From an uncultured Selenomonadaceae bacterium (lineage in GTDB: Bacteria > Bacillota > Negativicutes > Selenomonadales > Selenomonadaceae), in NCBI GenBank assembly GCA_905234195.1, contig CAJOFR010000001.1, positions 35,057 to 99,056 of the forward strand: a stretch of DNA of 64,000 bases, written 5' to 3'. A model generated the notes under the pieces. It searched no databases. It was not told where the DNA came from and saw only the letters and a program-made list of their open reading frames with translations. Positions 18,051 through 27,715 of the stretch are shown piece by piece. A program made the translations under genes and the position numbers. Every line of letters starts with the position of its first letter. The first letter of the stretch is position 1.

Positions 18051-18078
18051 AACTTAAAGAGATAGAATAAGTATATAA

Positions 18079-18122
18079 AAAAATAAGCTACTTCTGAAAA
18101 AGTATGGGGTAGCTTATTTTTA
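18079..18122 (+). terminator. Terminator between pfk and the MATE gene
   Basis: The arms AAATAAGCTAC and GTAGCTTATTT pair perfectly, and A/T runs flank both sides. Since the genes converge, it can serve both strands. Confidence 0.85.
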
Positions 18123-18143
18123 TTGCTTTGAAAATTAATAATT

Positions 18144-19493
18144 TTATAATTTTATCGGTTTTAAATTTTTCATGTAAAATTTATAGGCGATAATAAGAAA
18201 AACCATTGTAAAAAACCAACTTACTCCGTATACGGTCATAAGAGTAGCATAAGTGGGAATTTTTGCAAAAACAGTGAATACCCAAGCGACTCTTATTCCA
18301 CAAACGAATATCAAAGTTATTATAGCAGGGGCGAGAGAAATACCGTATCCGCGCAAAGCTCCTGAAATAATTTCCATTATTACGCTGATAATTTCTGGAA
18401 CAATTATATACCAAATCCTAATGACTCCGAGTTCAATTACTTCTGGGTCTTCGTTAAAAAACTTTATCAAAGGCTCTGCAAGATATAATACAAAGGCAGA
18501 AAGTATCAGCATCAGGATTGTATTTATCCCTAGCGCGATCCAGGTAGCTTGTTTGCAACGCGGTAAATTTCCGGCACCATAATTTTGACTTACAAAAGTT
18601 GTTGCCGCCTGTCCAAATCCATTCGTTAAACAATAGACATTTATTTCTATCGTAAAAGCGGCGGCTGATGCCGCCATTGCGTCCGGACCTAGCGCATTAA
18701 TCGCGGACTGGATCAACAAGTTTGAAAGAGAAAAAACCATCCCTTGAATGCCCGCAGGAAGTCCTATTCTTACGATTTCTTTTAAGTAAGTTTTGTCAAT
18801 TTTTAGCGCAGTAATTTCTAAGCGAATAATTCCTTCTGCCTTGCGAAGTTTAAAAAACAAAAACGCCGCACTGATGAAATTTGCAATTACGGTAGCCCAC
18901 GCCACTCCGTTTACTCCCAAATCGAGATTAATTACAAAAATCAAGTTTAATGAAATATTACACAAACTTGCAATTATTAGGGATATTAACGGAGTTTGTG
19001 TATCGCCACGACTTCTAAAAATTGCTGCTTCGAAATTATAAATTCCCATTGCAGGCAGTCCTACGGCGTAAATTCGCAAGTAAGTTTCAGCCATAGGGGC
19101 AACTGAAGAAGGTACGACAAGCAGTTCAAAAATTGGATTTACCAGGATTTCTGCGATGATGCACAATACAAATCCGGTGATTAACGCCAACAAAAAAGCC
19201 GTATGTACTGCTTCGTGCACTCGTTCAAACTTTTCTGCCCCAATATTTTGAGCGATTACGACATTTGCTCCTAGGCTCAACCCTATAAATAGATTTACCA
19301 ATAATCCTATCAACGCTGTATTATTTCCGACTGCTGCCATTGCATTTTTTCCGACAAACTGTCCGAGCACAGCGACGTCTGCTGCATTTAAAAGTTGTTG
19401 CATTACTCCTGTTAAAGCTAGAGGCAGGGCAAATAAAATTATTTTATCCCACAACGAGCCGTGAAGCATGTCTATTTCACGAGTTTTTAACAT
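18144..19493 (-). CDS. MATE family efflux transporter
   Basis: A 449-residue polytopic membrane protein, with about twelve hydrophobic segments in two halves, of the multidrug and toxic compound extrusion family. The N-terminal LFALPLALTGVMQQL, GQFVGKNAMAAVG and later QNYGAGNLPRC segments are typical. It would use a Na+ or H+ gradient to export cationic compounds; the substrate cannot be read. The Shine-Dalgarno is weak (AAGAG). It lies 18 bp after comM on the same strand. Confidence 0.9.
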   Translation of the reverse strand: MLKTREIDMLHGSLWDKIILFALPLALTGVMQQLLNAADVAVLGQFVGKNAMAAVGNNTALIGLLVNLFIGLSLGANVVIAQNIGAEKFERVHEAVHTAFLLALITGFVLCIIAEILVNPIFELLVVPSSVAPMAETYLRIYAVGLPAMGIYNFEAAIFRSRGDTQTPLISLIIASLCNISLNLIFVINLDLGVNGVAWATVIANFISAAFLFFKLRKAEGIIRLEITALKIDKTYLKEIVRIGLPAGIQGMVFSLSNLLIQSAINALGPDAMAASAAAFTIEINVYCLTNGFGQAATTFVSQNYGAGNLPRCKQATWIALGINTILMLILSAFVLYLAEPLIKFFNEDPEVIELGVIRIWYIIVPEIISVIMEIISGALRGYGISLAPAIITLIFVCGIRVAWVFTVFAKIPTYATLMTVYGVSWFFTMVFLIIAYKFYMKNLKPIKL

Positions 19494-19511
19494 TTTAGCA
19501 TCTCTTGTTTC

Positions 19512-21047
19512 TTAACGAACGTCCAAATCTAAGTCATTGCGGAGTTTGATCGCATCACCTATGTGTTTTTCTGAAATTAAATCCGCACCCCCGTCCAAAT
19601 CCGCTATCGTCCTTCCGACTTTTATTATTCTGTCATAAGATCGCGCAGATAATTTTTTCGACTCAAAAACATCTTTTAAAAGTTGCTCTGCTTTAGGCGT
19701 CATAGTACAAAGCTTTTGTAGCATAGCATGATTCATCTGCGCGTTACAAAAAAGGTGATATTTCTCAAGTCGCTGGGTTTGAATTTTGCGAGCAACAGAA
19801 ACCCTTTTCCTAATTTCGCTTGAGGATTCAGCCTTTCTTTTCGAGCTCAAATCTTCGTATTTCACGCGGGGAACGCGAATATGAATATCAATTCTATCCA
19901 AAAGAGGTCCCGAAAGCTTGCGAGTGTAACGTTTAATATCAAGCGAAGAACATTGACAATCGTGATCCCTATCTCCGTGCCAACCGCAAGGGCAAGGATT
20001 CATCGCACAAATTAGAATCATACTTGAAGGAAAAGTCAAAGTGCCATTCACCCTACTAATCGTAATTTGGCGTTCTTCGAGAGGTTCACGCAGGGCTTCA
20101 AGGACGTGTTTTTTAAATTCCGGCAATTCGTCGAGAAAAAGCACGCCGTGGTGAGCAAGTGTGACTTGTCCAGGTTTAGGATTTGAGCCACCGCCGATTA
20201 TTGCTGCCGTCGAGGCGTCATGATTAGGATGTTGAAAAGGACGTTTCGTGATCAAACCGCCGTTATGTCCAAGTTTTCCGGCCACGCTGTAGATTTTCGT
20301 AATTTCCAAAGCCTCTTCGCGGGTGAGTTCTGGCAGAATCGAACTCATCCTTTTCGCAAGCATAGTTTTTCCGGAGCCTGGTACCCCCACCATTAAGACA
20401 TTGTGACCGCCCGCTGCTGCTATTTCCAAAGCGCGTTTTGCCATGAATTGTCCCTGAACGTCCGAAAAATCGTCGACTATTTCTATGAATTCTTCAGAGC
20501 TAGCGACTAATTGTGGTTTCTCTGGTTCGAGTTTTATCTCACCCTCCAAAAATTCCACAAGATCTATCAAACTTTCTGGCGCGTAAACTTCCATGCCATC
20601 AACCAATAATGCTTCATTTATATTTTCTTTTGCGACAATTATCTTTTTTATCCCGGCATCTCTTGCGGCGATTGTCATTGGCAAAATTCCATGTACACCG
20701 CACAATTTACCTTCCAACGATAACTCCGCTATGAAGATACAGTCGTTACATTTTTCAGTTGGAATTTTCCCTTGAGCTGTCAGGAGCCCCATTGCTATTG
20801 GTAAATCGAGTCCCGCACTTTCTTTTTTTATTTCGGCCGGCGCAAGGTTTACTGTGATTTTTTCGGATCGAATCCTCAAGCCGGAATTTTTTATCGCCGT
20901 GCGCACTCGTTCTTTGGATTCTCGAACTGCAGTATTTGGTAAACCAACTATATCAAAAGTCGGCAAACCGTTTGCGCTATCTACCTCAACTGTTATTATT
21001 AGGCCGTCCACTCCCTGTGTGCTTGCCCCAAAAGTTCTGGCATACAA
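19512..21047 (-). CDS. comM: YifB/ComM family Mg-chelatase-like AAA+ ATPase
   Basis: A 511-residue protein with an N-terminal Lon-protease-like domain (VDGLIITVEVD, PTFDIVGLPNTAVRESKERV) and a central Mg-chelatase AAA+ domain. Walker A is GVPGSGKTMLAKR and Walker B is FLDELPEF. A C-terminal CPCG cysteine cluster is present. ComM of other bacteria is a hexameric helicase for branch migration of incoming DNA during natural transformation. No other competence gene is adjacent. Start at ATG 21047 behind GGGAGG. Confidence 0.95.
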   Translation of the reverse strand: MYARTFGASTQGVDGLIITVEVDSANGLPTFDIVGLPNTAVRESKERVRTAIKNSGLRIRSEKITVNLAPAEIKKESAGLDLPIAMGLLTAQGKIPTEKCNDCIFIAELSLEGKLCGVHGILPMTIAARDAGIKKIIVAKENINEALLVDGMEVYAPESLIDLVEFLEGEIKLEPEKPQLVASSEEFIEIVDDFSDVQGQFMAKRALEIAAAGGHNVLMVGVPGSGKTMLAKRMSSILPELTREEALEITKIYSVAGKLGHNGGLITKRPFQHPNHDASTAAIIGGGSNPKPGQVTLAHHGVLFLDELPEFKKHVLEALREPLEERQITISRVNGTLTFPSSMILICAMNPCPCGWHGDRDHDCQCSSLDIKRYTRKLSGPLLDRIDIHIRVPRVKYEDLSSKRKAESSSEIRKRVSVARKIQTQRLEKYHLFCNAQMNHAMLQKLCTMTPKAEQLLKDVFESKKLSARSYDRIIKVGRTIADLDGGADLISEKHIGDAIKLRNDLDLDVR

Positions 21048-21099
21048 TTTTAAACCTCCCAGTCCAAAAATTTAAATTTACTCCACAAAAAATTCTCTC

Positions 21100-21477
21100 C
21101 TAAAATTCAGAGTCCATTTCGAATGCATTTTCTATGTGACGAATTTTGAAGGCTACACCATCCGAATAAACCTCAATCACATCAAACCTACAACTATATT
21201 CAAAATAGTTTTCATTTTGCAAAAAAACGCTCGCCGCTTCGATAATTTTTCTTTGTTTACGTAGATCTACGGCTTCAGCGGGAAGACCGTGCAGATAATT
21301 GGATCGGGTTTTCACTTCTGTAAAAACTACTGTCTCGTTTAATTTAGCGACAATATCAATTTCTGCTGAACGGATTCGGTAATTTCGAGCAATAATTTCA
21401 TATCCATGATTTTTCAGATAATTTGATACATAATCTTCCCCAGCCTTGCCTAAACGCTTATTTCTATAATTATTCAC
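21100..21477 (-). CDS. yraN: YraN family (UPF0102) nuclease-like protein
   Basis: A 125-residue protein with the UPF0102 signature. It has GKAGEDYVSNYL near the N-terminus and the nuclease-like core AEIDIVA...VVFTEVKTRS, resembling a PD-(D/E)XK active site. Its biochemical role is not firmly established. It starts with GTG overlapping the TGA of the nitroreductase gene by four bases (GTGA), which indicates translational coupling. comM follows about 50 bp later, a common association for this family. Confidence 0.93.
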   Translation of the reverse strand: MNNYRNKRLGKAGEDYVSNYLKNHGYEIIARNYRIRSAEIDIVAKLNETVVFTEVKTRSNYLHGLPAEAVDLRKQRKIIEAASVFLQNENYFEYSCRFDVIEVYSDGVAFKIRHIENAFEMDSEF

Positions 21478-21986
21478 AGTTCTATTACCGCTTCAGAAAT
21501 TTTGCGCCGATCTTCGTGTCGATTGGAAGGTTTAGCATCTTCTGCGGGGTAACCTATCGGGAACATTGCAATTATCTCGTATCCTTTCATTTCTGGGATT
21601 AATTCTTGAAGTTTTGGCGTATCTATGTATCCAACCCAAGTAGTGGAAAGTCCTTCAGCTTGTACCGCGAGCATTATATGTGTTGCGACGATTGCGCCGT
21701 CAACCTGCGCAAAATTCATATTGTCAAAAGGTCTCACGAAGGCTTCTTCCTTTTTTATTCCGACGACAATTGCCAATTCCGCACCAAATGTAAAGTGAGT
21801 CGTCTGTTTAATTTTTTCCATATATTCTACTGAACTAATTTTCCAAATTTTATAAGGTTGGAGATTTTTTGCTGTAGGTGCAACTATTGCCGCTTGTAAA
21901 ATTCGCTCAATTTTTTCAGGTTCGATTTTTTTTGAAGTTAATTTTCTACAAGAATAACGCGATCTGACCAATTCTAAGAATGTCAT
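21474..21986 (-). CDS. Nitroreductase family protein
   Basis: A 170-residue FMN-dependent nitroreductase-like protein (MTFLELVRSRYSCRKL...APTAKNLQPYKIW). Family members reduce nitro compounds, quinones or flavins with NAD(P)H, and the physiological substrate is unknown. The start is ATG 21986 behind GAGGAGAT; the track's longer version would overlap purF without a ribosome site. It lies about 35 bp after purF and overlaps yraN. Confidence 0.9.
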   Translation of the reverse strand: MTFLELVRSRYSCRKLTSKKIEPEKIERILQAAIVAPTAKNLQPYKIWKISSVEYMEKIKQTTHFTFGAELAIVVGIKKEEAFVRPFDNMNFAQVDGAIVATHIMLAVQAEGLSTTWVGYIDTPKLQELIPEMKGYEIIAMFPIGYPAEDAKPSNRHEDRRKISEAVIEL

Positions 21987-22020
21987 TTTTTTATCTCCTC
22001 TCAATATTAAAATTAAAAAT

Positions 22021-23454
22021 TCAATTGTCATATTCACCGCGAATATCTTCAATTGGCGGATTAATTGGATAATTGCCACTAAAACAAGCGTCACAAATTG
22101 GAAGATTACCAGACATTTCGTTTAAATACTCAATTGGAAGGTACCCTAGCGAGTCAGCACCAATTATTTTGCGAATCTCCTCAACTGTGCGTTTATGAGC
22201 AATTAGCTGATCCTCCTTCGGGATATCAATCCCAAAATAGCAAGGATGATAAAACGGAGGACTTGATATACGCATATGGACTTCTCTTGCCCCCGCGTCT
22301 TTCAACATCGTGATAATCTGATTGCTAGTAGTACCACGAACTATAGAATCGTCGACCATGACAATTTTTTTACCTTCTACAACATCACGTAAGACATTTA
22401 ACTTAATTTTTACACTTTTAACTCTAGTTGATTGTTTAGGTTTTATAAAGGTTCGACCGACATAAGTATTTTTATTAAAAGCAATTCCATATGGTATACC
22501 CGATGCCGCAGAATATCCTACAGCTGCCATATTCCCAGATTCCGGAACGCCTACAACCAGATCTGCTTCAACGGGATGAGTTTTTGCCAGAAGTTTTCCC
22601 GCAATGATTCTAGACTTTGTAACACTCATGCCATCAAAAGTCGTATCTGGTCTACAAAAATAAATATACTCAAAAATACAACGCGCAGTTTTATTGTGAG
22701 GCAAACTTAATTCCAAATTGGATTCAATATTTCCATCGGGAGTGACTGTAACTACTTCACCAGGTAAAACATCTCGAATAAATTTTGCGTTAATGGTTTC
22801 AAGCGCACAACTTTCGGACGTTATGATATAGGCATTATCCAATTTACCAATCACAAGAGGACGAAATCCCCAAGGATCGCGTGCGCCGATCAACTTTCGT
22901 GGACTCGCTATTACGAGCGAATATGAGCCCTGAACTTTCTGCAGTGCTTTAACAGTGGCTTCTTGTACTGAATTTGTGTGTATCCTCTCGCGTGCAATGT
23001 GATAAGCTATAGTCTCGGTGTCGGTCGTTGTTTGAAAAATTGCTCCGCTCATCGCCAGTTCGCGTCTTAATTGGGGAGTATTAACGAGATTTCCATTGTG
23101 TGCAAGCATCAAGGTTCCCTTTATATAAGCAAGCACTAGCGGTTGGGAATTTTCGCGATTTGAGGCACCTGCTGTCGAGTAGCGAACATGACCAACTCCT
23201 AAATTTCCTCTAAGGTTGAACATGTCGTCGCTATGAAAAACTTCATTTACGAGACCTAAATCTTTATGACAACGCACGGAATCTTTACCATCAAAAGTAT
23301 CAGTTACAGCTATCCCTGCACTTTCTTGACCGCGATGTTGTAAGGCATAAAGTCCATAGTAAATAGTGGGGGCTACGTCTTCCCCATCGAAATTATACAT
23401 ACCAAATACGCCACAAGATTCACCCACCGAATTTTCCATGACCCCCAAATCCAT
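22021..23454 (-). CDS. purF: Amidophosphoribosyltransferase
   Basis: PurF catalyses the first step of purine synthesis, PRPP plus glutamine to phosphoribosylamine. The glutaminase nucleophile is Cys14 in ESCGVFG, preceded by a 13-residue propeptide that must be removed, as in the Bacillus-type enzyme. The PRPP loop reads VMVDDSIVRGTT. Cysteines in RCIFEYIYF, HPCYFG and ICDAC match the structural [4Fe-4S] ligands of that subgroup. Start ATG behind AAGGAGG. It is separated from other pur genes in this window and has its own consensus promoter. Confidence 0.97.
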   Translation of the reverse strand: MDLGVMENSVGESCGVFGMYNFDGEDVAPTIYYGLYALQHRGQESAGIAVTDTFDGKDSVRCHKDLGLVNEVFHSDDMFNLRGNLGVGHVRYSTAGASNRENSQPLVLAYIKGTLMLAHNGNLVNTPQLRRELAMSGAIFQTTTDTETIAYHIARERIHTNSVQEATVKALQKVQGSYSLVIASPRKLIGARDPWGFRPLVIGKLDNAYIITSESCALETINAKFIRDVLPGEVVTVTPDGNIESNLELSLPHNKTARCIFEYIYFCRPDTTFDGMSVTKSRIIAGKLLAKTHPVEADLVVGVPESGNMAAVGYSAASGIPYGIAFNKNTYVGRTFIKPKQSTRVKSVKIKLNVLRDVVEGKKIVMVDDSIVRGTTSNQIITMLKDAGAREVHMRISSPPFYHPCYFGIDIPKEDQLIAHKRTVEEIRKIIGADSLGYLPIEYLNEMSGNLPICDACFSGNYPINPPIEDIRGEYDN

Positions 23455-23503
23455 CGGAGTGTCATCCTCCTTTTTTGTGCAATTGTTGAAAATTTTTATA
23501 AGA

Positions 23504-23532
23504 ATTATAATTCAACTAGTTTTCTTTGTCAA
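23504..23532 (-). promoter_or_regulatory. Perfect-consensus promoter of purF
   Basis: On the minus strand TTGACA, exactly 17 bp and TATAAT. It lies about 50 bp upstream of the purF ATG, between mnmG and purF. Confidence 0.9.
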
Positions 23533-23565
23533 AGTCTAATATTAATCAAATTAATAAAGGTGTGA

Positions 23566-25434
23566 CTATTTTTTTGGAATACTCTTTAACCATACAATCA
23601 AGACGGAGATATCTGCAGGAGAAACTCCAGAAATTCTAGTTGCTTGACCTATCGAGCATGGACGAATTTTCGACAGTTTCTCTTTAGCTTCAAATCTCAA
23701 ATTTTGAATTAAATTATAATTTATATCATCAGGAATTGATATTTTTTCTAAATTTAACATTTTATCTGCCAACTCTGATTGCTTTTGAATATATCCGCTG
23801 TAAAAAAGAGAAATTTCAATCTGTTTTGCGGAATTTCGAGATATATTTGGTAAATCAAATATTTTTCTTAGTTTTTCATAAGTAACTCCTGGTCGTTTTA
23901 TCAAATCGGCAATAGGCATAGTAGTATGGATTTCGCCTATGTCAACTGACTTTAATTTTTCGTTTATTTCTTTGCAAGGAGTAATTCTTGTTTCGTTAAG
24001 TTTATTAGATGCAACTTCAATTTCTGTAATTTTTGTTTTAAATTTTTCTACACGCTCAGGAGAAGCAAGACCTATCCTAATAGCGTGCGGGGTTAAACGA
24101 ATATCTGCATTGTCATGGCGCAGTAACAAACGGTACTCAGCTCTTGAAGTTAGCATCCGGTAAGGCTCATCCGTGCCTTTAGTTACTAGATCATCAATCA
24201 ATACTCCAATATATCCCTCGGAACGTTTCAAAATTAACGGCTCAGTGTTTTTTACAAACGCCGCTGCGTTTATTCCTGCTATGATACCTTGAGCAGCGGC
24301 TTCCTCATATCCTGAACTTCCATTCGATTGCCCCGCCGAAAAAAGACCGGCAATATTTTTAAATTCTAGAGTTTGTTTAAGTTGCAAGGGGTCAATGCAA
24401 TCGTACTCAATAGCATAGCCATGTCTCATAATTTTTACATTTTCTAATCCAGGTATAGTTCGTAAAAATTCAATTTGAACATCTGCCGGCATACTGGTAG
24501 ACATTCCCTGAACATAAAACTCTTGTGTACCCAAACCTTCGGGCTCAAGAAAAAGCTGATGTCTGTCCTTATCTGGAAATCTGATAATTTTAGATTCTAT
24601 CGAAGGGCAATAACGAGGCCCCACACCCTCTATTACTCCGTTCGCCATTGGTGCACGGTGGAGATTTTTCTTCAAAATGTCGTGAGTCCTTTTATTTGTG
24701 TATGTAAGATAACAAACAGCCTTATTTATTACAGGTGTCTCTGTAATAAAAGAAAAATTCTGATTTTCATCCACTCCACATTGAATTTCCATTTTACTGA
24801 AATCAATCGTACGTCCATCGACGCGAGCAGGTGTACCCGTTTTGAATCTCATTAGCCTTATACCGCAATTTTTTAGAGAATCAGACAGCTTATTTGCTGC
24901 TCTTTGTCCATTAGGCCCCCCGTTAAAAATACTTTCACCAATAATAATACGTCCGCCTAAATAGGTGCCTGATGCTAAAATTACCGCATTTGCCAAAAAC
25001 GTCTCATTTGTTTCTGTTGTAACCCCGATGATTTTATCGTTTTCTGTAATTATATCTTCAATAAGCAATTGTTTTAAGTCAAGGTTGCAAGTGTTTTCAC
25101 AAACAGATTTCATAAAGAACTGGTACATTCTCTTATCAGCTTGAGCCCGTAGAGCTTGAACAGCAAAACCCTTTCCAGTATTGAGAGTACGAAATTGTAT
25201 GCAGGTCTTATCGGCAGCGACACCCATTTCCCCGCCTAGTGCATCAACTTCACGTACTAAATTTCCCTTTGCTGGACCGCCAATCGATGGGTTACACGGC
25301 ATCATAGCTAAATTTTCAAGCGAAAGGGTTGCAAGTAAAGTTTTACAACCAAGCCTCGCTGTAGCAAGAGCAGCTTCAATACCTGCATGTCCAGCGCCAA
25401 TGACGATAACGTCATATCTATCCTCTAGAAACAT
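23566..25434 (-). CDS. mnmG: tRNA uridine-5-carboxymethylaminomethyl modification enzyme MnmG
   Basis: This 622-residue FAD protein works with MnmE to modify U34 of certain tRNAs. The N-terminal dinucleotide-binding motif is GAGHAGIEAALA. Family blocks NPSIGGPAKGNLVREVDALGG and GLFSAGQSNGSSGYEEAAAQG are visible, and the helical C-terminal domain ends PADISVLIVWLK. It follows mnmE by about 40 bp on the same strand. The usual downstream neighbour rsmG is absent and purF lies there instead. Confidence 0.97.
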   Translation of the reverse strand: MFLEDRYDVIVIGAGHAGIEAALATARLGCKTLLATLSLENLAMMPCNPSIGGPAKGNLVREVDALGGEMGVAADKTCIQFRTLNTGKGFAVQALRAQADKRMYQFFMKSVCENTCNLDLKQLLIEDIITENDKIIGVTTETNETFLANAVILASGTYLGGRIIIGESIFNGGPNGQRAANKLSDSLKNCGIRLMRFKTGTPARVDGRTIDFSKMEIQCGVDENQNFSFITETPVINKAVCYLTYTNKRTHDILKKNLHRAPMANGVIEGVGPRYCPSIESKIIRFPDKDRHQLFLEPEGLGTQEFYVQGMSTSMPADVQIEFLRTIPGLENVKIMRHGYAIEYDCIDPLQLKQTLEFKNIAGLFSAGQSNGSSGYEEAAAQGIIAGINAAAFVKNTEPLILKRSEGYIGVLIDDLVTKGTDEPYRMLTSRAEYRLLLRHDNADIRLTPHAIRIGLASPERVEKFKTKITEIEVASNKLNETRITPCKEINEKLKSVDIGEIHTTMPIADLIKRPGVTYEKLRKIFDLPNISRNSAKQIEISLFYSGYIQKQSELADKMLNLEKISIPDDINYNLIQNLRFEAKEKLSKIRPCSIGQATRISGVSPADISVLIVWLKSIPKK

Positions 25435-25476
25435 AAAATCTCCTTCATACTAGATTTTGTTGTACATCTTGTCGTT

Positions 25477-26847
25477 TTACTTACCTATACAAAATTTAGA
25501 AAAAATTTCATCAATAACGTCCTCGTCGACGGATTCACCGGTCAGTTTGCTAAATAGCTCTAGCGCGGAACGTAAATCAATAGAAACAAAGTCTAAACCT
25601 AAGTCGTGCTCAATAGCGTCTCTTGCTTCTTTCATGTGTTTAATGGAATCTGAGAGAATTATTGATTCTCTTTCATTACCTACAAACGACATTTCCAAGC
25701 TATCTTTTTCTATTTTTTTTGATATAAATTTAAAAATAGAATCAATTCCTGAATCTGTTTTTATAGAAATTGGAATTACTTCTTCTTTTGAGTACTCTTT
25801 TATGCGCATTGTATTGATTTTCGCTGGGAGATCCGATTTAGTTAGTAAGATCAGCACCTGACGGTTTCTAATTAGGTCAAGAATCCGAGAATCTTCATCC
25901 GAAAAAGATCTCGAGATATCGAAAAGGGCGAAAATAATATCTGCGTCTTCAATGTAACTAACAGCACGGTTTATGCCGATTTTTTCAATAGGATTATCGG
26001 TATCTCTTATTCCTGCCATGTCGATAAGTTTTAAAGGTATACCTCTAAAGTCTATAAATTCTTCTATGACATCTCTGGTTGTTCCAGGTATGTCAGTAAC
26101 AATAGCTCTTTCAGATTGAGTCAAGTAATTAAGAAGACTGGATTTACCAACATTTGGTTTACCAATAATAGCAACTTTCAAGCCTTCACGTAGAAGCTTT
26201 CCCCTATGTTGATTATTCAATATTTCTTGCGCTTCTTCTATTTGTAATTCTATTTTTTTGTCAATTTCGTTGATAACTATATCTTCTACATCATCCTCGG
26301 GGAAATCAATCAAAGCTTCAATATGTGCAACAATTTTCAAAATTTCTCTACGAATTTTCTTGATTTGACTGGAAGTTTTACCTAAAAGTTGATTTTCTGC
26401 GGCTTTCAACGCAGTCGGAGTCTTTGCTTGGATTATATCTAGAACCGCTTGCGCTTGTGATAAGTCTAACCTTCCGTTTAGAAAGGCGCGTTTTGTGAAC
26501 TCTCCGCGCTCAGCGGGTCTTGCCCCAGCCTCGAACGTTCGCCTTAAAACTGCTCTAAGTGCTTCAACTCCACCGTGACACTGAATCTCGACAACATTTT
26601 CCATCGTATAAGACTTCGGTGAACGCATAATCAAAACGATCGCTTCATCTATAATTTCACCGTTTGCGTCTTTTACATGACCAAAAATAACGCTTCGATC
26701 TGGAGCGGTCATTAGCGATTTATTGTTCATCGCGGTAAAAACCTTGTCGGCTATCGCTATGGAATTTTCCCCACTCATCCTTATAATTCCGATGCCAGCT
26801 GTGCCGAACGCCGTAGCTACCGCACTTATTGTGTCCCCTTGTTTCAA
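25477..26847 (-). CDS. mnmE: tRNA modification GTPase MnmE
   Basis: A 456-residue GTPase partner of MnmG. It has an N-terminal tetrahydrofolate-binding domain (DTISAVATAFGTAGIGIIRMSG) and a helical domain carrying the inserted G domain (GKPNVGKSSLLN, DIPGTTRD, DMAGIRDT, LTKSD). The C-terminus is CIGK, the conserved catalytic Cys motif. The start ATG follows GAGGTGAT. A TATAAT box lies 18 bp before the start on this strand, without a clear -35. The gene is divergent from the mannose PTS operon. The usual jag/yidC neighbours are absent. Confidence 0.97.
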   Translation of the reverse strand: MKQGDTISAVATAFGTAGIGIIRMSGENSIAIADKVFTAMNNKSLMTAPDRSVIFGHVKDANGEIIDEAIVLIMRSPKSYTMENVVEIQCHGGVEALRAVLRRTFEAGARPAERGEFTKRAFLNGRLDLSQAQAVLDIIQAKTPTALKAAENQLLGKTSSQIKKIRREILKIVAHIEALIDFPEDDVEDIVINEIDKKIELQIEEAQEILNNQHRGKLLREGLKVAIIGKPNVGKSSLLNYLTQSERAIVTDIPGTTRDVIEEFIDFRGIPLKLIDMAGIRDTDNPIEKIGINRAVSYIEDADIIFALFDISRSFSDEDSRILDLIRNRQVLILLTKSDLPAKINTMRIKEYSKEEVIPISIKTDSGIDSIFKFISKKIEKDSLEMSFVGNERESIILSDSIKHMKEARDAIEHDLGLDFVSIDLRSALELFSKLTGESVDEDVIDEIFSKFCIGK

Positions 26848-26965
26848 ACTATCACCTCATTTTTATTATACACCATTTTCGAGATTTTTTATGTAAAAAT
26901 TTATTTCAATCTTACTTTAATTGGTATTTGTGAAAACTATATTTATAATAACTACATTATAAATA

Positions 26966-26994
26966 TTGCGAAAACTTTTATCGTGATATATAAT
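26966..26994 (+). promoter_or_regulatory. Promoter of the mannose-family PTS operon
   Basis: TTGCGA, a 17-bp spacer and a perfect TATAAT. The first transcribed bases (CTGCGCGTTTAGAA) resemble those of gyrA. Confidence 0.7.
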
Positions 26995-27046
26995 CTGCGC
27001 GTTTAGAAGTCAATTTGGTTTTATTTAGGGGAAAGGTGGTATTTTT

Positions 27047-27538
27047 ATGGAGATTGCTTTTTGTCGAATTGACGACCGTTTGATTCATGGACAGGTCGCG
27101 ACAGTTTGGTCTAAGGTCACTGGTTGTAACCGTATCATGTGCGTGAGTGACGAAGTTGCAAAGGATGAATTGCGCAAGAAACTTCTCCTGCAGGTTGTTC
27201 CTCCTGGACTGAAAGGTTACGTCGTTTCCGTCGACAAAGCTTGCGAAGCGTACAAGAACCCCAAGTTCGACTCTTTCAAGACGCTGTTTTTGTTCACGAA
27301 TCCTACGGACGTCGTTCGCGCCGTAAAAGGTGGCATACCTTTTAAATCGGTAAATCTCGGCGGAAAGACTTTTAAAGATGGTGACACCATGATTTCACAA
27401 GCTGTTGGTGTGAGCCCTAAAGATGTCGAGTCTTTAAAGGAACTTGTAAACATGGGGATTGAGGTTGAGATGCGTAAACTTGCTAACGACACTAAAGTTA
27501 ATGTTGTTGACGCGCTCAAGGCAAAGAATCTCTGGTAA
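27047..27538 (+). CDS. PTS mannose/fructose/sorbose family EIIB
   Basis: This 163-residue phosphotransfer protein has its phospho-histidine in the N-terminal DDRLIHGQV motif. It takes the phosphate from an EIIA and passes it to the sugar entering through EIIC/EIID. The whole length is one PTSIIB_sorb domain, with no fused EIIA. No separate EIIA is in the window, so it must be supplied from elsewhere. The sugar is unknown; mannose-family permeases take glucose, mannose, fructose, sorbose or amino sugars. It is separated from EIIC by 177 bp containing a strong hairpin. Confidence 0.94.
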   Translation: MEIAFCRIDDRLIHGQVATVWSKVTGCNRIMCVSDEVAKDELRKKLLLQVVPPGLKGYVVSVDKACEAYKNPKFDSFKTLFLFTNPTDVVRAVKGGIPFKSVNLGGKTFKDGDTMISQAVGVSPKDVESLKELVNMGIEVEMRKLANDTKVNVVDALKAKNLW

Positions 27539-27560
27539 CATGCCGAAAAATTTATAAGCT

Positions 27561-27593
27561 GTTGCAGGCGTTTAGGTTTATCTCGCCTGCAAC
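27561..27593 (+). other. Intercistronic hairpin between EIIB and EIIC genes
   Basis: The arms GTTGCAGGCG and CGCCTGCAAC pair perfectly over ten bases with a 13-base loop. Only four T residues follow. It could be a partial terminator or an mRNA-stabilising structure giving more EIIB than EIIC/EIID. Confidence 0.6.
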
Positions 27594-27715
27594 TTTTGGC
27601 TTGTAAATCTTTAACAAGTATTACTTATCAAGTAAATTTCAAAGCATTTTTTCTTATTATTTTTGACAGATCCTTGAAAATTTAATATTGTTAGCTAGAA
27701 GGGGTGTTTTGTGCT

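Noticed and set aside
26928-26934. Rex half-site TTGTGAA upstream of the PTS operon
   Set aside because: Only the left arm is present; the right arm does not match.
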